DNA of 64,000 nucleotides from NCBI RefSeq assembly GCF_015477355.1, contig NZ_JADLRJ010000005.1:558001-622000 (forward strand), in the 5' to 3' direction. The notes under the pieces are model-generated. The model was not told the DNA's origin, did not search any database, and worked only from the letters and a program-made list of their open reading frames with translations. This document shows positions 15,777 to 26,800 of the stretch, one piece after another (positions within the stretch are counted from its first letter, which is position 1; each line of letters starts with the position of its first letter). The stretch is from Nocardia blacklockiae. GTDB lineage: Bacteria > Actinomycetota > Actinomycetes > Mycobacteriales > Mycobacteriaceae. The translations under genes were made by a program, and so were the position numbers.

Positions 15777-18700
15777 GTGACTTCGACGCAGGACCGGCAA
15801 CACCAGGACACCGAGCACAGACCGCGGTCGCCGGAGGTGCCGCATCGCGGGCACGGGCGGTTGCGCGAGGTGCCCCACATCGTGGGACTCGTCCTGGGCG
15901 TCTTCGCCGTCCTGTGCGGCCTGTGGAGCATCTCCCCCGGCCTGCGTTTCATCACCCAGGTTCCCCGTCGCTATCTGGACGCCTACTACTTCGACGCGCC
16001 CGACACCAGCCTGGTGTGGGCCCTGATCGTCGGCCTGCTCGCCGGCGCCACGGCCAGCCGCAAGCGCATCGCGTGGTGGCTGCTGGTGGTGTACATGGCG
16101 CTGCTGGCGCTGGCCAACGCGCTCGAGTTCGCCGACGAGGGCAATATCCACGACCTGGTCGCGCTGGTGGTGCACGCGCTGGTGATCGGCCTGCTGATCG
16201 CCGCCTGGTCGGAGTTCTACACCCAGGTCCGCCGGGGTGCGGTGTGGCGGGCGCTAGGCGTGCTGGCGGGCGGGCTGGCGCTGGGCTGCCTGATCGGCTG
16301 GGGTCTGGTGGAGTTGTTCCCGGGCAGTCTCCCGCGCGGGGCCGAGCGCCCGCTGTGGGCCGTGTCCCGGGTGACCGCAACGATCCTGGTCAGCAACGAC
16401 AACTTCGACGGTCACCCACCGCACCTGGTCAACCTGGCGCTCGGCTTCTTCGGCTTCGTCGCGTTGATGACGGCGGTGATCGTGCTGTTCCGTTCGCAGC
16501 GCGCCGAGAACGCCATGACCGGACCGGACGAGTCGGCCCTGCGCGGCCTGCTGGAGCGCGCGGACGTCGAGGATTCCCTGGGCTACTTCGCGACTCGCCG
16601 CGACAAGGCGGTGGTCTTCGCGCCGAGCGGCAAGGCGGCGATCACCTATCGCGTGGAGTGGGGCGTGTGCCTCGCCTCGGGCGACCCGATCGGCGTGCGG
16701 GAGGCGTGGCCGCAGGCGATCGACGCCTGGCTGCGGCTGGCCGACCGGTACGGCTGGGCCCCCGCGGTGATGGGCGCCGGCGAGCAGGGCGCGACGGCCT
16801 ACCGCCGGGCCGGGCTGTCGGCGCTGCGGCTGGGCGACGAGGCGATCCTCGACACCCGCTCGTTCTCGCTGGCCGGGCCGGAGATGAAGCAGGTCCGCCA
16901 GGCCGCCAACCGCCTCCTGAAACACGGCTTCACGGTCCGGTTCCGGCGGCACAGCGAGCTCACGCCCGACGAGACCCAGCAGATGATCGCCCGCGCCGAC
17001 ACCTGGCGCGACACCGAGACCGAGCGCGGCTTCTCGATGGCGCTGGGCCGCCTCGGCGACCCGCTCGACGGCGACTGCCTGCTGGTCGAGGCGGTGGACG
17101 CGCAGGGCCGCGTGCTGGGCATGCTGTCGCTGGTGCCGTGGGGCCGCACGGGCGTCTCGCTGGACGTGATGCGACGGGATCCCAAGGGCCCCAACGGGAT
17201 CATGGAGCTGATGATCTCGCAGCTGGCGCTGAGTTCGAGCCGGTACGGCATCACCCGGGTGTCGCTGAACTTCGCGGTGTTCCGGTCGGTGTTCGAGGAG
17301 GGCGGGCGCATCGGCGCGGGGCCGGTGCTGCGGTTGTGGCGCAGCGTGCTGATGTTCTTCTCGCGCTGGTGGCAGCTCGAGGCGCTGTACCGGTCGAACG
17401 TGAAGTACCAGCCGCAGTGGGTGCCGCGGTTCTTCCTGTTCGAGGACCGCCGCCAGCTGCCCCGGGTGGCGATGGCCAGCGCGCTGGCCGAAGGGTTCCT
17501 GCCGCGGTTCGGCAAGCAGCCCGACGCCACCGCGCACACCGGCCTGCGCCCGGCCGTGCCCGCCACGATCACCGGCCTGCGTCCCGACGGCAGCGCGCCG
17601 GAGCCGCCGCCCGCCGAACTCGAGCAGGCCGCGGCGCGCCGGCCCGAGCAGGTGCGGGTGCGGATGGACAAGGTCCGGCGGCTGGAGGCCGCGGGCGTGG
17701 ACGTCTATCCGGTCGCCTATCCCCCGACCCACACCGTGGCCGCGGCCCGGCGCTCCCCCAAGGGCACCACGGTGCGAGTGTGCGGGCGGCTCTTGCGGAT
17801 TCGCGACTACGGCGGGGTGATCTTCGCGGTGCTGCGCGACTGGTCCGCCGACATCCAGCTGGTCATCGACCGCGGCCGGGTGGGCGCCGACCGGTCCGCC
17901 GACTTCGACCAGTACTTCGATCTCGGTGACCTGATCGAGGTCAGTGGCCAGGTCGGGCACAGCCGCCGCGGCGAGCTGTCGCTGCTGGCGCAGGACTGGC
18001 GGATGATCGGCAAGTGCCTGCACCCGCTGCCGGACAAGTGGAAGGGCCTCGCCGATGCCGAGGCGCGGGTGCGGCAGCGCTACGTCGACATGGCGATCAA
18101 CACCGAGGCCCGCGAGCTGCTGGCCAAGCGCAGCGCGGTGGTCCGCTCGCTGCGGGACACCTTGAGCGGCTGGGGTTTTCTCGAGGTGGAGACGCCCGTG
18201 CTGCAGCAGGTGCACGGCGGCGCCAACGCCACGCCGTTCGCCACCCACATCAACGCCTACGACCTGGACCTGTATCTGCGCATCGCGCCGGAGCTGTATC
18301 TCAAGCGGCTGTGCGTCGGCGGTATGGAGAAGGTGTTCGAGCTGGGCCGGGTGTTCCGCAACGAGGGTGTGGACTACAGCCACAACCCGGAGTTCACCAT
18401 TCTCGAGGCCTACGAGGCGCACAGCGACTACGAGCGGATGATGCACGCCTGCCGCCAGCTCATCCAGGAGGCGGCCGTGGCCGCCAACGGCCGGTGCGTC
18501 GCGCTGCGGCACAATCCGGACGGCACGCTGACCGAGGTCGACATCTCCGGCGACTGGCCGGTGCAGACCGTGCACGGCGCGATCTCGGCGGCCCTCGGCG
18601 AGACGATCGGCCCCGACACCGAGGTGGAGCGGCTGCGCACGCTCTGCGACAAGGCCGACGTGCCCTACCAGTTCGGTTGGGACGCCGGGCAGATCGTGCT

Positions 18701-19097
18701 GGAGATGTACGAGCACCTGGTGGAGAACCGCACCGAGGAACCGACCTTCTACATCGACTTCCCCACCTCGGTGTCGCCGCTGACCCGCGCCCACCGCAGC
18801 ATTCCCGGCGTGGCGGAGCGCTGGGACCTGGTGGCCTGGGGCGTGGAACTGGGCACCGCCTACAGCGAGCTGACCAATCCGATCGAACAGCGCCGCCGCC
18901 TCACCGAACAGTCGCTGCTGGCCGCGGGCGGCGACCCGGAGGCGATGGAACTGGACGAGGACTTCCTGCAGGCCCTGGAATTCGCGATGCCGCCGACCGG
19001 CGGGCTGGGCGTCGGCGTGGACCGGGTGGTCATGCTGATCACCGGCCGCAGCATCCGCGAAACTCTGCCCTTCCCTTTGGTGAAACCACGCACCTGA
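15777..19097 (+). CDS. lysX: Bifunctional lysylphosphatidylglycerol synthetase / lysyl-tRNA synthetase
   Basis: A 1106-residue fusion. Residues 1-230 carry six to seven membrane helices. The DUF2156 aminoacyltransferase domain follows ([31 protein letters not shown]). From about residue 630 there is a class II lysyl-tRNA synthetase with an OB fold, motif 2 ([14 protein letters not shown]) and motif 3 ([12 protein letters not shown]). It charges tRNA with lysine and transfers lysine to phosphatidylglycerol, reducing membrane charge and protecting against cationic peptides. The GTG at 15777 is my start, with CACACT six nt upstream and no Shine-Dalgarno; longer readings from 15726 or earlier are possible. 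Confidence 0.95.
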   Translation: MTSTQDRQHQDTEHRPRSPEVPHRGHGRLREVPHIVGLVLGVFAVLCGLWSISPGLRFITQVPRRYLDAYYFDAPDTSLVWALIVGLLAGATASRKRIAWWLLVVYMALLALANALEFADEGNIHDLVALVVHALVIGLLIAAWSEFYTQVRRGAVWRALGVLAGGLALGCLIGWGLVELFPGSLPRGAERPLWAVSRVTATILVSNDNFDGHPPHLVNLALGFFGFVALMTAVIVLFRSQRAENAMTGPDESALRGLLERADVEDSLGYFATRRDKAVVFAPSGKAAITYRVEWGVCLASGDPIGVREAWPQAIDAWLRLADRYGWAPAVMGAGEQGATAYRRAGLSALRLGDEAILDTRSFSLAGPEMKQVRQAANRLLKHGFTVRFRRHSELTPDETQQMIARADTWRDTETERGFSMALGRLGDPLDGDCLLVEAVDAQGRVLGMLSLVPWGRTGVSLDVMRRDPKGPNGIMELMISQLALSSSRYGITRVSLNFAVFRSVFEEGGRIGAGPVLRLWRSVLMFFSRWWQLEALYRSNVKYQPQWVPRFFLFEDRRQLPRVAMASALAEGFLPRFGKQPDATAHTGLRPAVPATITGLRPDGSAPEPPPAELEQAAARRPEQVRVRMDKVRRLEAAGVDVYPVAYPPTHTVAAARRSPKGTTVRVCGRLLRIRDYGGVIFAVLRDWSADIQLVIDRGRVGADRSADFDQYFDLGDLIEVSGQVGHSRRGELSLLAQDWRMIGKCLHPLPDKWKGLADAEARVRQRYVDMAINTEARELLAKRSAVVRSLRDTLSGWGFLEVETPVLQQVHGGANATPFATHINAYDLDLYLRIAPELYLKRLCVGGMEKVFELGRVFRNEGVDYSHNPEFTILEAYEAHSDYERMMHACRQLIQEAAVAANGRCVALRHNPDGTLTEVDISGDWPVQTVHGAISAALGETIGPDTEVERLRTLCDKADVPYQFGWDAGQIVLEMYEHLVENRTEEPTFYIDFPTSVSPLTRAHRSIPGVAERWDLVAWGVELGTAYSELTNPIEQRRRLTEQSLLAAGGDPEAMELDEDFLQALEFAMPPTGGLGVGVDRVVMLITGRSIRETLPFPLVKPRT

Positions 19098-19163
19098 GCA
19101 AGTGCCCTACCTTCCGGCAGAAGCCGGGTGCCGGGGAGTGGCAGGCGTGGGCGGTACGGCAGA

Positions 19164-19805
19164 GTGAGGTGCGTGCAGTTGGTTCTCGTACGTCATGCGC
19201 AGCCGGAGCGGGTGTTCACCACCTCCGGACCGGCCGATCCGGAGCTCACGGAACTGGGGTCCGAGCAGGCGGCGCGGGTGCCGGATGTGCTGGCGCGGCT
19301 GGAGGGCGGGCCGCACCGGGTCACCCGGGTGGTCAGTAGTCCGCAGCGCCGTGCCCGGGCCACGGCCGTGCCGACCGCGGAGAAGCTCGGGCTCCCGGTG
19401 GAGACCGTCGACGACCTCGCCGAGTACGACCGCGACCTGCCGGTGTACATCCCCATCGAGGACGCGCGCCGGGAATTCCAGGCCACCTACGACCGCATCA
19501 AGGCCGGCTATCTGCCCGAGCAGATCGACGGCCCGGCGTTCGTCCGCCGCGTGCTCACCTCCTTCGACGACCTCGTCACGGCCGCGGGCCGAACCGACAC
19601 CGTGGTGGTCTTCGCGCACGGCGGCGTGATCAACGTGCTGCTACAGGACGTGCTCGGCCTGGACCGCCCGCTCACCTTCCCGATCGACTATTGTTCGATC
19701 ACTCGAATCCTGTACTCGCGCACCGGTACCCGCACCGCGGCCACCATCAACGAGAACGGGCACGTGTGGGACCTGCTCCCCCGCAATCTTCCCGGCGGCG
19801 CCTGA
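19164..19805 (+). CDS. Histidine phosphatase (phosphoglycerate mutase-like) family protein
   Basis: A protein of about 213 residues with the RHA active-site motif (VLVRHAQPE), a second conserved Arg (SSPQRRARATA), and the second catalytic His in VVFAHGGVIN. These are the landmarks of branch 1 histidine phosphatases. The substrate is unknown. The GTG codons at 19164 and 19173 are both candidate starts. I report 19164, but 19173 would place the RHA motif at the usual distance from the N-terminus. It lies downstream of lysX on the same strand with a 66-nt gap. Confidence 0.85.
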   Translation: MRCVQLVLVRHAQPERVFTTSGPADPELTELGSEQAARVPDVLARLEGGPHRVTRVVSSPQRRARATAVPTAEKLGLPVETVDDLAEYDRDLPVYIPIEDARREFQATYDRIKAGYLPEQIDGPAFVRRVLTSFDDLVTAAGRTDTVVVFAHGGVINVLLQDVLGLDRPLTFPIDYCSITRILYSRTGTRTAATINENGHVWDLLPRNLPGGA

Positions 19806-19806
19806 C

Positions 19807-19845
19807 TCCCAGGAAACTCCCGGGATTCCCAGGAGACTGCCAGCC
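19807..19845 (+). repeat. Paired 11-bp-spaced direct repeats upstream of the first small secreted gene
   Basis: TCCCAGG at 19807, TCCCGGG at 19818, TCCCAGG at 19827 and TGCCAGC at 19838 are spaced 11, 9 and 11 bp apart. This is one-helical-turn spacing, the usual form of OmpR-type response regulator sites. The last pair (TCCCAG-N5-TGCCAGC) recurs upstream of the paralogue at 20376. GGATAC just downstream could be a -10 element. Confidence 0.5.
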
Positions 19846-19938
19846 CGGTCGGATACCGGTCTCAGTGACGGATCGTTCCATGGGGCTTCGTGAGCCGCGC
19901 GATCGAGGCGGCTCATGTTCCTAGAGAAAGGCATTCCG

Positions 19939-20271
19939 TTGCTCTCAACCAGGAAGTCCACTCGCCCGCGCCGCACGGTGGCCCGCCTCGCCGTCGCCGG
20001 CGCGCTGGCCGCGGTGCCGATCGCCGCCGTCGCGGTCCCGGCCTTCGCCGACGCGCCCGCCGCCGGTGACGTCGACTGGCCGCAGCACCACGGCGACGGC
20101 GACCACCACCGCCACGGACCGGGCGACGGCCCGTGGCAGGGCGGTCCCGGCGGTCCGGGTGGTCCCGGCGGCCCCGGTTTCCCGGGCGGTCCCGGGTTCC
20201 CCGGCGGTCCCGGTCCGTTCCACCCGGGTCCCGACGGCCCGCCGCTGCCGCCCACCGGTTCCTTCGGCTGA
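19939..20271 (+). CDS. Small secreted Gly/Pro-rich protein, paralogue 1
   Basis: A 110-residue exported protein. The N-terminus is basic (TRKSTRPRRTVAR), then a hydrophobic signal ends VPAFADAPA. The mature part is low complexity: His-rich (DWPQHHGDGDHHRHG), then repeated GGPGGPGFPGGPG, ending LPPTGSFG. It could be a collagen-like or cell-wall-associated protein; the function is unknown. I chose the TTG at 19939 because AGAAAGG sits seven nt upstream and the same arrangement precedes the paralogue. An ATG at 19915 would add eight residues. A terminator follows. Confidence 0.65.
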   Translation: MLSTRKSTRPRRTVARLAVAGALAAVPIAAVAVPAFADAPAAGDVDWPQHHGDGDHHRHGPGDGPWQGGPGGPGGPGGPGFPGGPGFPGGPGPFHPGPDGPPLPPTGSFG

Positions 20272-20285
20272 TCGACAGAACCCTT

Positions 20286-20324
20286 CGACACGAGGGCCAC
20301 TCCCGAAGAGTGGCCCTCGTGTCG
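20286..20324 (+). terminator. Hairpin terminator between the two secreted paralogues
   Basis: A perfect 17-bp stem (CGACACGAGGGCCACTC and its complement) with loop CCGAA lies 15 nt after the stop codon. Confidence 0.85.
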
Positions 20325-20375
20325 TCTACCGACCCTCGACGTGCGCCGACGAGTTGCCCACGCACCACTTTCCGT

Positions 20376-20393
20376 TCCCAGAGGGTTGCCAGC
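20376..20393 (+). repeat. 11-bp-spaced direct repeat upstream of the second secreted gene
   Basis: TCCCAG at 20376 and TGCCAGC at 20387 match the corresponding pair upstream of paralogue 1, and the flanking bases through about 20413 (CCGGTCCCAG) are also similar. This points to shared regulation or to duplication of the whole unit with its promoter. Confidence 0.5.
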
Positions 20394-20484
20394 CTGATCG
20401 CATTCCGGTCCCAGCCACCGCGACTTGGATGGGAACCATGAACGCCGACCGCGGCGATTCATCTTCCGACAGAAAGGGATTGCG

Positions 20485-20838
20485 TTGTCGAACACCGCGA
20501 ACACCTCGTCCACCAAGCCGAACCGCGCCCGCCGCCGGGTGATCCGCGTGGCCGCCGCCGGCGCGCTGGCCGCCGTCTCCCTGACGGCCGTCGCCGTCCC
20601 GGCCTTCGCCGCCACCACCGACTCGGACGTGAGCGCCACCTCGATCGCCTGGCAGCCGGACGGCCAGCGCCCGCAAGGCGATCAGGACCACCGCGACGAC
20701 GGCGACCGCCGGGACGGCGATCACCGCGGCGACGACCAGCGCGGCCCCGACGGCGACAACCGCCGCCCCGACGCCCCGAACCAGAACCCGAGCCCGTTCC
20801 CGGGCTTCCAGCTCCCCTCCACCGGCTCGGCGGGGTAG
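20485..20838 (+). CDS. Small secreted Asp/Arg-rich protein, paralogue 2
   Basis: A 117-residue exported protein paralogous to the one at 19939. It has the same basic N-terminus, the same signal peptide pattern (VAAAGALAAVSLTAVAVPAFA) and a similar end (FPGFQLPSTGSAG). The mature region differs: it is an acidic/basic alternating stretch (GDQDHRDDGDRRDGDHRGDD) with His. The TTG at 20485 has AGAAAGG seven nt upstream, as in paralogue 1. The ending LPSTGSAG resembles an LPxTG sorting motif, but no hydrophobic anchor follows. The function is unknown. Confidence 0.65.
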   Translation: MSNTANTSSTKPNRARRRVIRVAAAGALAAVSLTAVAVPAFAATTDSDVSATSIAWQPDGQRPQGDQDHRDDGDRRDGDHRGDDQRGPDGDNRRPDAPNQNPSPFPGFQLPSTGSAG

Positions 20839-20852
20839 CTACCCACAACGAC

Positions 20853-20884
20853 CGAGGGCCGCTCCCCGTGGGGAGCGGCCCTCG
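20853..20884. terminator. Hairpin terminator between convergent genes
   Basis: A perfect 15-bp inverted repeat (CGAGGGCCGCTCCCC with its complement) sits between the rightward secreted gene and the leftward cutinase gene and can serve both. Confidence 0.8.
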
Positions 20885-20916
20885 AAACTTCACGAAACCC
20901 GTTGCCGGGCCGCGGC

Positions 20917-21840
20917 TCACGCCATGCCGGCGATCCAGTTGTGCATCCAGGAGATGGCGGTCTGCCCGCCACCGACCCGGTAGTTGCCGTAGGAGGTGTG
21001 CGCGCCGGAACCGTAGAAGTCCTCGAGCTGCGTCACGCGCTGCTTGTTGGCGTCCTCGGACAGCTGGGACTGCAGGGTCGGGATGCCGCCGTGCGCCATC
21101 AGGTCGCCGACGATCGAACCCGCCTCCAGCTGGTAGCGCCACATGTTGGCCGCGGTCGCGCCGGAGGCCTGCGCCAGGAACCCGGCGAAGCGGGTGACGA
21201 AGTCCGTGTCGGCGGTCGAGCAGTACAGGTCGCCCTCGGCGCAGATGGTCCGGACCCGGTCGCTGACGAAACCGAAACCGCCCAGCCGCGGCCCGCTCGC
21301 GCCGGCGCCGCCGACGACGGGACCCACCTGAACGTCGGCCGGCGAGCGCCGCGGGTCGGAGATCAGCCCGACACCGGCGATCCGGTCCGGGGGCACCACG
21401 CCGAGGCCGGTGCCGATCTCGGCGGCCAGGTCGCCCGCCGCGTCCGCGCCCTGGCTGTAGCCGACGAGGGCGTACCGGGTGGCGGCGCAGCTCACGGCCT
21501 TGTCGTGGATGAGTCCGCGAGCGGCATCGATCGCCTGCTTCTTGGACGCGCCGTAGATATCGCCCTCCCAGGGGAAGGCCGTCGCCGCGTAGGAGACGTA
21601 GTCGACGTCCGTGTTGCTCGGCAGACCGCGCGTCACGCCCGCCAGCATGCCGGGACCCGTCATGTCCTCGGGCTTGTGGTCGCCGGTTTCCCAAGTACCG
21701 GGAATGGCAACCACATACAGGCTCGGGCAACCGGGATCCGCTGCGGCGGAACCGGTTCCGAGCGTGGCGCCGGTCATCACGACACCAGACAACACCGCTG
21801 CCGCTGCGCCCGCAGCCGCGACAAACTTCTTCAACCGCAT
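20917..21840 (-). CDS. Cutinase-family secreted hydrolase
   Basis: A 307-residue alpha/beta hydrolase. A signal peptide of about 34 residues ends GSAAADPG. The nucleophile is Ser129 in GYSQGA, Asp204 lies in CAEGDLYC (flanked by a probable disulfide), and His281 is in GSGAHTSY. These are the cutinase-like triad positions. The length and the GYSQG/GD(x)xC layout resemble the mycobacterial cutinase-like lipases (Culp family, near Culp6), which act on envelope lipids. The ATG at 21840 has GGAG six nt upstream; a TTG at 21855 would add five residues. It is monocistronic. Confidence 0.88.
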   Translation of the reverse strand: MRLKKFVAAAGAAAAVLSGVVMTGATLGTGSAAADPGCPSLYVVAIPGTWETGDHKPEDMTGPGMLAGVTRGLPSNTDVDYVSYAATAFPWEGDIYGASKKQAIDAARGLIHDKAVSCAATRYALVGYSQGADAAGDLAAEIGTGLGVVPPDRIAGVGLISDPRRSPADVQVGPVVGGAGASGPRLGGFGFVSDRVRTICAEGDLYCSTADTDFVTRFAGFLAQASGATAANMWRYQLEAGSIVGDLMAHGGIPTLQSQLSEDANKQRVTQLEDFYGSGAHTSYGNYRVGGGQTAISWMHNWIAGMA

Positions 21841-22152
21841 ACCGCTCCAGTTCAAGCCTGCCCCGGCACGGGGACATCCCGACTCGTTTCGCCATCATGG
21901 TGGCGGCACCGAATTTCCGAACGGTAAACAACGGGCTAACCGAAGTTGCGCATTACCCCGAGCACGGAAAACAGACCATTCGGCCGGTTCGGCGGCACAC
22001 CGCTGCTAAGAATAAAGGGCACTTACCCGAAGTGCCATTCGACCACACCGACATGTCCGATTTCCGTCGGATTCGGCGGCGGCGCGGCCGTTTCCGCACT
22101 ACGGGCCCACCGCGGCGCGAACGACATCCGCCCGGACCGGACGGCCCCGGAA
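21841..22152. other. Intergenic region upstream of the cutinase gene
   Basis: About 310 bp without a credible gene lie between the leftward cutinase start and the leftward gltD terminator. It presumably holds the cutinase promoter. I see no strong repeat, but the stretch near 21930-22030 is less GC-rich than the surroundings. Confidence 0.5.
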
Positions 22153-22195
22153 GACGAGAAGTGCCCGCGGGCAACGACCCGCGGGCACTCTCGTC
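22153..22195 (-). terminator. Hairpin terminator after gltD
   Basis: AGTGCCCGCGGG (22160-22171) pairs with CCCGCGGGCACT (22178-22189). The flanking GACGAG and CTCGTC extend the stem by six pairs around one bulged A. It lies just beyond the gltD stop. Confidence 0.85.
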
Positions 22196-22203
22196 GTACA
22201 GCG

Positions 22204-23673
22204 CTAGCGCTGGGCGACCGTCGTCGGCGCGATCGGCGACGGCAGCGCCGTCTCGCCCTCGAGGAACTTGTCCACCGCCGACGCGACGGCCCGGCCCTCG
22301 GCGATGGCCCACACGATCAGCGACTGGCCGCGGCCCATGTCACCGGCGGCGAACACGCCGGGCACCGTGGTCTGGAACTCGCCGTCGCGCTTGACGTTGC
22401 CGCGCTGGTCGTAGCCGACGCCCAGGTCCTCGAGCAGGCCCGGCTTCTGCGGCCCGGTGAAGCCCATGGCCAGCAGCACCAGATCGGCCTCGAGGGTGAA
22501 GTCGGAGCCCTCGACCTTCTCGAAGCGCCCGTTGACCATCTGCACCTCGTGCGCCTGCAGCGCGGTGACCTTGCCGTCCTCGCCGACGAAGCGCTCGGTG
22601 TTGACCGAGTACACCCGCTCGCCGCCCTCCTCGTGCGCCGAGGAGACCCGGTACATCAGCGGGTAGGTCGGCCACGGCGTCGAGTCGGCGCGCGCCTCCG
22701 GCGGCCGCGGCATGATCTCGAACTGGTGCACACTGGCCGCGCCCTGGCGGTGCGAGGTGCCCAGGCAGTCGGCGCCGGTGTCGCCGCCGCCGATGATGAC
22801 GACCTTCTTGCCGCGCGCGTTGATCGGCGGCAGGCCGTCCTCGTCGGTGATCGGGTCACCGAGCTGCACGCGGTTGGCCAGCGGCAGGAACTCCATCGCC
22901 TGGTGGATGCCGTCCAGGTCGCGGCCCGGGATCGGCAGATCGCGCGCGATGGTCGACCCGCCGGCCAGCACCACCGCGTCGAACTTCGCGCGCAGCTGCG
23001 CCGCGGTGATGTCCACGCCCACGTTCACGCCGGCCTTGAAGACGGTGCCCTCGGCCTCCATCTGCGCCAGGCGGCGGTCGATGAAGCGCTTCTCCATCTT
23101 GAATTCCGGGATGCCGTAGCGCAGCAGGCCGCCGATGCGGTCGTCGCGCTCGAACACCGTCACCGTGTGCCCGGCCCGGGTGAGCTGCTGGGCCGCGGCC
23201 AGACCGGCCGGGCCCGAGCCCACCACGGCGACCTTCTTGCCGGTCAGCCGGGTCGGGTACACCGGCGCCACCCAGCCCTCGTCGAAGGCGTTCTCGATGA
23301 GTTCGACCTCGACCTGCTTGATGGTCACCGGGTCCTGGTTGATGCCGAGCACGCACGACGCCTCGCACGGCGCCGGGCACAGCCGCCCGGTGAACTCCGG
23401 GAAGTTGTTGGTGGCGTGCAGGCGATCGATGCCCTCGCGCCAATTGCCCCGGTACACCAGGTCGTTCCACTCGGGAATCAGGTTCCCCAGCGGACACCCG
23501 TTGTGGCAGAACGGGATTCCGCAGTCCATGCAGCGGCTGGCCTGGGTCTGCAGGGTCTCGTGCGGGAAACCCTCCTCGTAGACCTCTTTCCAGTCCATCA
23601 GCCGCAGCGGCACGGGCCGCCGGGTCGGCAGCTCCCGCTTCGTGTGCTTCAGAAATCCTTGTGCGTCACCCAT
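22204..23673 (-). CDS. gltD: Glutamate synthase small (beta) subunit
   Basis: A 489-residue subunit. Two Cys clusters for 4Fe-4S centres lie near the N-terminus (CMDCGIPFC...[10 protein letters not shown]). An FAD-binding [11 protein letters not shown] and a second nucleotide site [11 protein letters not shown] bind NADPH. It passes electrons from NADPH to the large subunit. The ATG at 23673 has AGAGG six nt upstream. It lies 134 nt downstream of gltB and is surely its partner in the GS-GOGAT route of ammonia assimilation. A terminator follows. Confidence 0.97.
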   Translation of the reverse strand: MGDAQGFLKHTKRELPTRRPVPLRLMDWKEVYEEGFPHETLQTQASRCMDCGIPFCHNGCPLGNLIPEWNDLVYRGNWREGIDRLHATNNFPEFTGRLCPAPCEASCVLGINQDPVTIKQVEVELIENAFDEGWVAPVYPTRLTGKKVAVVGSGPAGLAAAQQLTRAGHTVTVFERDDRIGGLLRYGIPEFKMEKRFIDRRLAQMEAEGTVFKAGVNVGVDITAAQLRAKFDAVVLAGGSTIARDLPIPGRDLDGIHQAMEFLPLANRVQLGDPITDEDGLPPINARGKKVVIIGGGDTGADCLGTSHRQGAASVHQFEIMPRPPEARADSTPWPTYPLMYRVSSAHEEGGERVYSVNTERFVGEDGKVTALQAHEVQMVNGRFEKVEGSDFTLEADLVLLAMGFTGPQKPGLLEDLGVGYDQRGNVKRDGEFQTTVPGVFAAGDMGRGQSLIVWAIAEGRAVASAVDKFLEGETALPSPIAPTTVAQR

Positions 23674-23807
23674 GAACGGCCTCTGACCTCCGCGCCTCCT
23701 CGGCGCACCCAACAGATACGGTGCTTTGCCCGATGCCGCCCGGGCGGGGGCGCTGCGTGGTTACGCAAGCTGCCTCCTCCGCGCCCTGACCGCCCGGACG
23801 GGTCATC

Positions 23808-26800
23808 TCAGCCACGGGCGGCTTCCATGATTGCTTCGTCGACGTTCCTGCCGGCCTTCTCAGCCTCGGAGATAGCCAGCAGTACCTTCTTGTAGTCGCG
23901 CGGCATAACCTTCACGAAGTGGTTCACCTGCTGCGACCAGTCACCCAGAATCCGCTCCGCGACGGCCGATCCGGTCTCGTCGCGGTGCCGGGTGATGATG
24001 TCGCGCAGCCACGTGAAGTCGTCGCCGGACAGCGCCTCGATCGCGTCGGCCTGCTCGGGGTTGATGCGCTCGCCGAACCGGCCCTCCGGGTCGTAGACGA
24101 AGGCGATGCCGCCCGACATGCCGGCGCCGAAGTTGCGCCCGGTCTCGCCGAGGATGACCACCCGGCCGCCGGTCATGTACTCGCAGGCGTGGTCGCCCAC
24201 GCCCTCCACGACCGCCGTGGCGCCCGAGTTGCGCACCGCGAACCGCTCGCCGACCACGCCGCGGATCAGTGCCTCGCCGCTGGTGGCGCCGAACAGGATC
24301 ACGTTGCCCGCGATGATGTTCTGCTCCGCCACGAACTCCGCCGGGGCGTTCAGCGCGGGCCGCACCACCAGGTGGCCGCCCGAAAGACCCTTGCCGACAT
24401 AGTCGTTCGCGTCACCGAACACCCGCAGCGTGATGCCCGCCGGGACGAACGCGCCGAAGCTGTTGCCCGCCGAACCGGTGAAGGTGATGTCGATGGTGTC
24501 GTCGGGCAGGCCCGCGCCGCCGTAGAGCTTGGTGACCTCGTGGCCGAGCATGGTGCCGACGGTGCGGTTCACGTTCGTGATCTTGGTCTCGAACTTCACC
24601 GGCTTGCCGCGCTCCAGCGCGTCGGCGGACTGGGCGATGAGCTGGTTGTCCAGCGCCTTGTCCAGGCCGTGGTCCTGCTCCTTGGTGCGCCGGCGGTCCT
24701 GGTACATGAACGCCGTCTCGACGTCGTCGAGGATCGGCGACAGGTCCAGCTTGGCGGCCTTCCAGTGCTCCTTGGCCTGGGTGGTGTCGAGCAGGTCGAC
24801 CCGGCCGATGGCCTCGTCGAGGGTGCGGAAGCCCAGCGACGCCAGCAGCTCGCGCACCTCCTCGGCGATGAACAGCATGAAGTTCTCGACGAACTCCGGC
24901 TTGCCCGAGAAGCGTTCGCGCAGCACCGGATTCTGTGTCGCCACGCCCACCGGGCAGGTGTCGAGGTGGCACACGCGCATCATGATGCAGCCCGACACCA
25001 CCAGCGGCGCGGTCGCAAAGCCGTACTCCTCGGCGCCGAGCAGCGCGGCGATCATGACGTCGCGGCCGGTCTTCATCTGACCGTCCACCTGCACCACGAT
25101 GCGGTCGCGCAGGCCGTTGAGCAGCAGCGTCTGCTGGGTCTCGGCGAGGCCGAGCTCCCACGGGCCGCCCGCGTGCTTGAGCGAGGTGAGCGGCGAGGCG
25201 CCGGTGCCGCCGTCGTGACCCGAGATCAGCACCACGTCGGCGTGCGCCTTGGAGACGCCCGCAGCGACCGTGCCGACGCCCGGCTCCGCGACCAGCTTCA
25301 CGTGGATCCGCGCCTGCGGGTTCGCGTTCTTCAGGTCGTGGATCAGCTGGGCCAGATCCTCGATGGAGTAGATGTCGTGGTGCGGCGGCGGCGAGATGAG
25401 GCCGACGCCCGGCGTGGAGTGCCGCACCTCGGCGACCCACGGGTACACCTTGTGCGCCGGAAGCTGGCCGCCCTCACCGGGTTTCGCGCCCTGCGCCATC
25501 TTGATCTGGATGTCGGTGCAGTTGGTCAGGTAGTGCGCGGTCACGCCGAAGCGGCCGGAGGCCACCTGCTTGATCGCGCTGCGCCGCCAGTCGCCGTTCT
25601 CCTCCGGCTCGAAGCGGGCCGGGGACTCGCCGCCCTCGCCCGAGTTCGAGCGGCCGCCGAGCCGGTTCATCGCGATGGCCAGGGTCTCGTGCGCCTCGGC
25701 GGAGATGGAGCCGTAGCTCATCGCGCCGGTGGAGAACCGCTTGGCGATGTCGCGGGCCGACTCCACCTCGTCGATCGGGATGGCGTGGCGGCCTTCGGTC
25801 CGGAACTTGAACAGGCCGCGCAGCGAGGCCAGCCGCTCGGACTGGTCGTCGACGAGCCGGGTGTACTCCTTGAAGATCTTGTACTGCCCGGTGCGGGTGG
25901 CGTGCTGCAGCTTGAACACCGTGTCCGGGTTGAACAGGTGGTACTCGCCCTCGCGCCGCCACTGGTACTCGCCGCCCACCTCGAGCTCGCGGTGCGCGCG
26001 CTCGTTGCGGTTCTCCAGGAACGCCACCCGGTGCCGGGCCGCGACCTCGGCCGCGATGTCGTCGAGGCCGATGCCGTCCAGCGGCGAGCTGAGACCGGTG
26101 AAGTACTGGTCGCACAGCTCCTGCGAGAGACCCACGACCTGGAACAGCTGCGCGCCGCGGTAGGAGGCGATGGTGGAGATGCCCATCTTGGACATCACCT
26201 TCAGCACGCCCTTGCCGGCGCCCTTGATGTAGTTCTTGCACGCCTTGTCGTAGTCGGCGGCGAGGTCGCCGGTGCTGTCCGGCATCTGCAGCGCGTTGCG
26301 CTCGAGCATGTCCTCGATCGACTCGAAGGCCATGTACGGGTTGATCGCGGCCGCGCCGAAGCCGACCAGCATGGCCATGTGGTGTACCTCGCGGGCGTCA
26401 CCGGCCTCCACGACCAGGCCGACCTTGGTGCGGGTGCGCTCACGCACCAGGTGGTGGTGCACCGACGCGGTGAGCAGCAGCGACGGGATCGGCGCCAGCT
26501 TCTCGTTGGACTCGCGGTCGGACAGCACGATGATGCGCGCGCCGCCGTCGATGGCGGTCGACACCTGCTCGTTGATGGCCTGCAGCGCCTTGCGCAGGCC
26601 CTTGCCGCCCTTCTTGACCGGGTACAGGCCGTGCACCACGACCGAGCGCAGGCCCGGGTGCGAGCCGTCGTCGTTGATGTGGACGAGCTTGGCCAGCTCG
26701 TCGTTGTCCAGGATCGGCTGGGTCAGCGTGATCTGGCGACAGGAGTCCGCGCTCGGGTGCAGCAGGTCGGCCTCCGGGCCGATCATGCTGCGCAGGCTGG

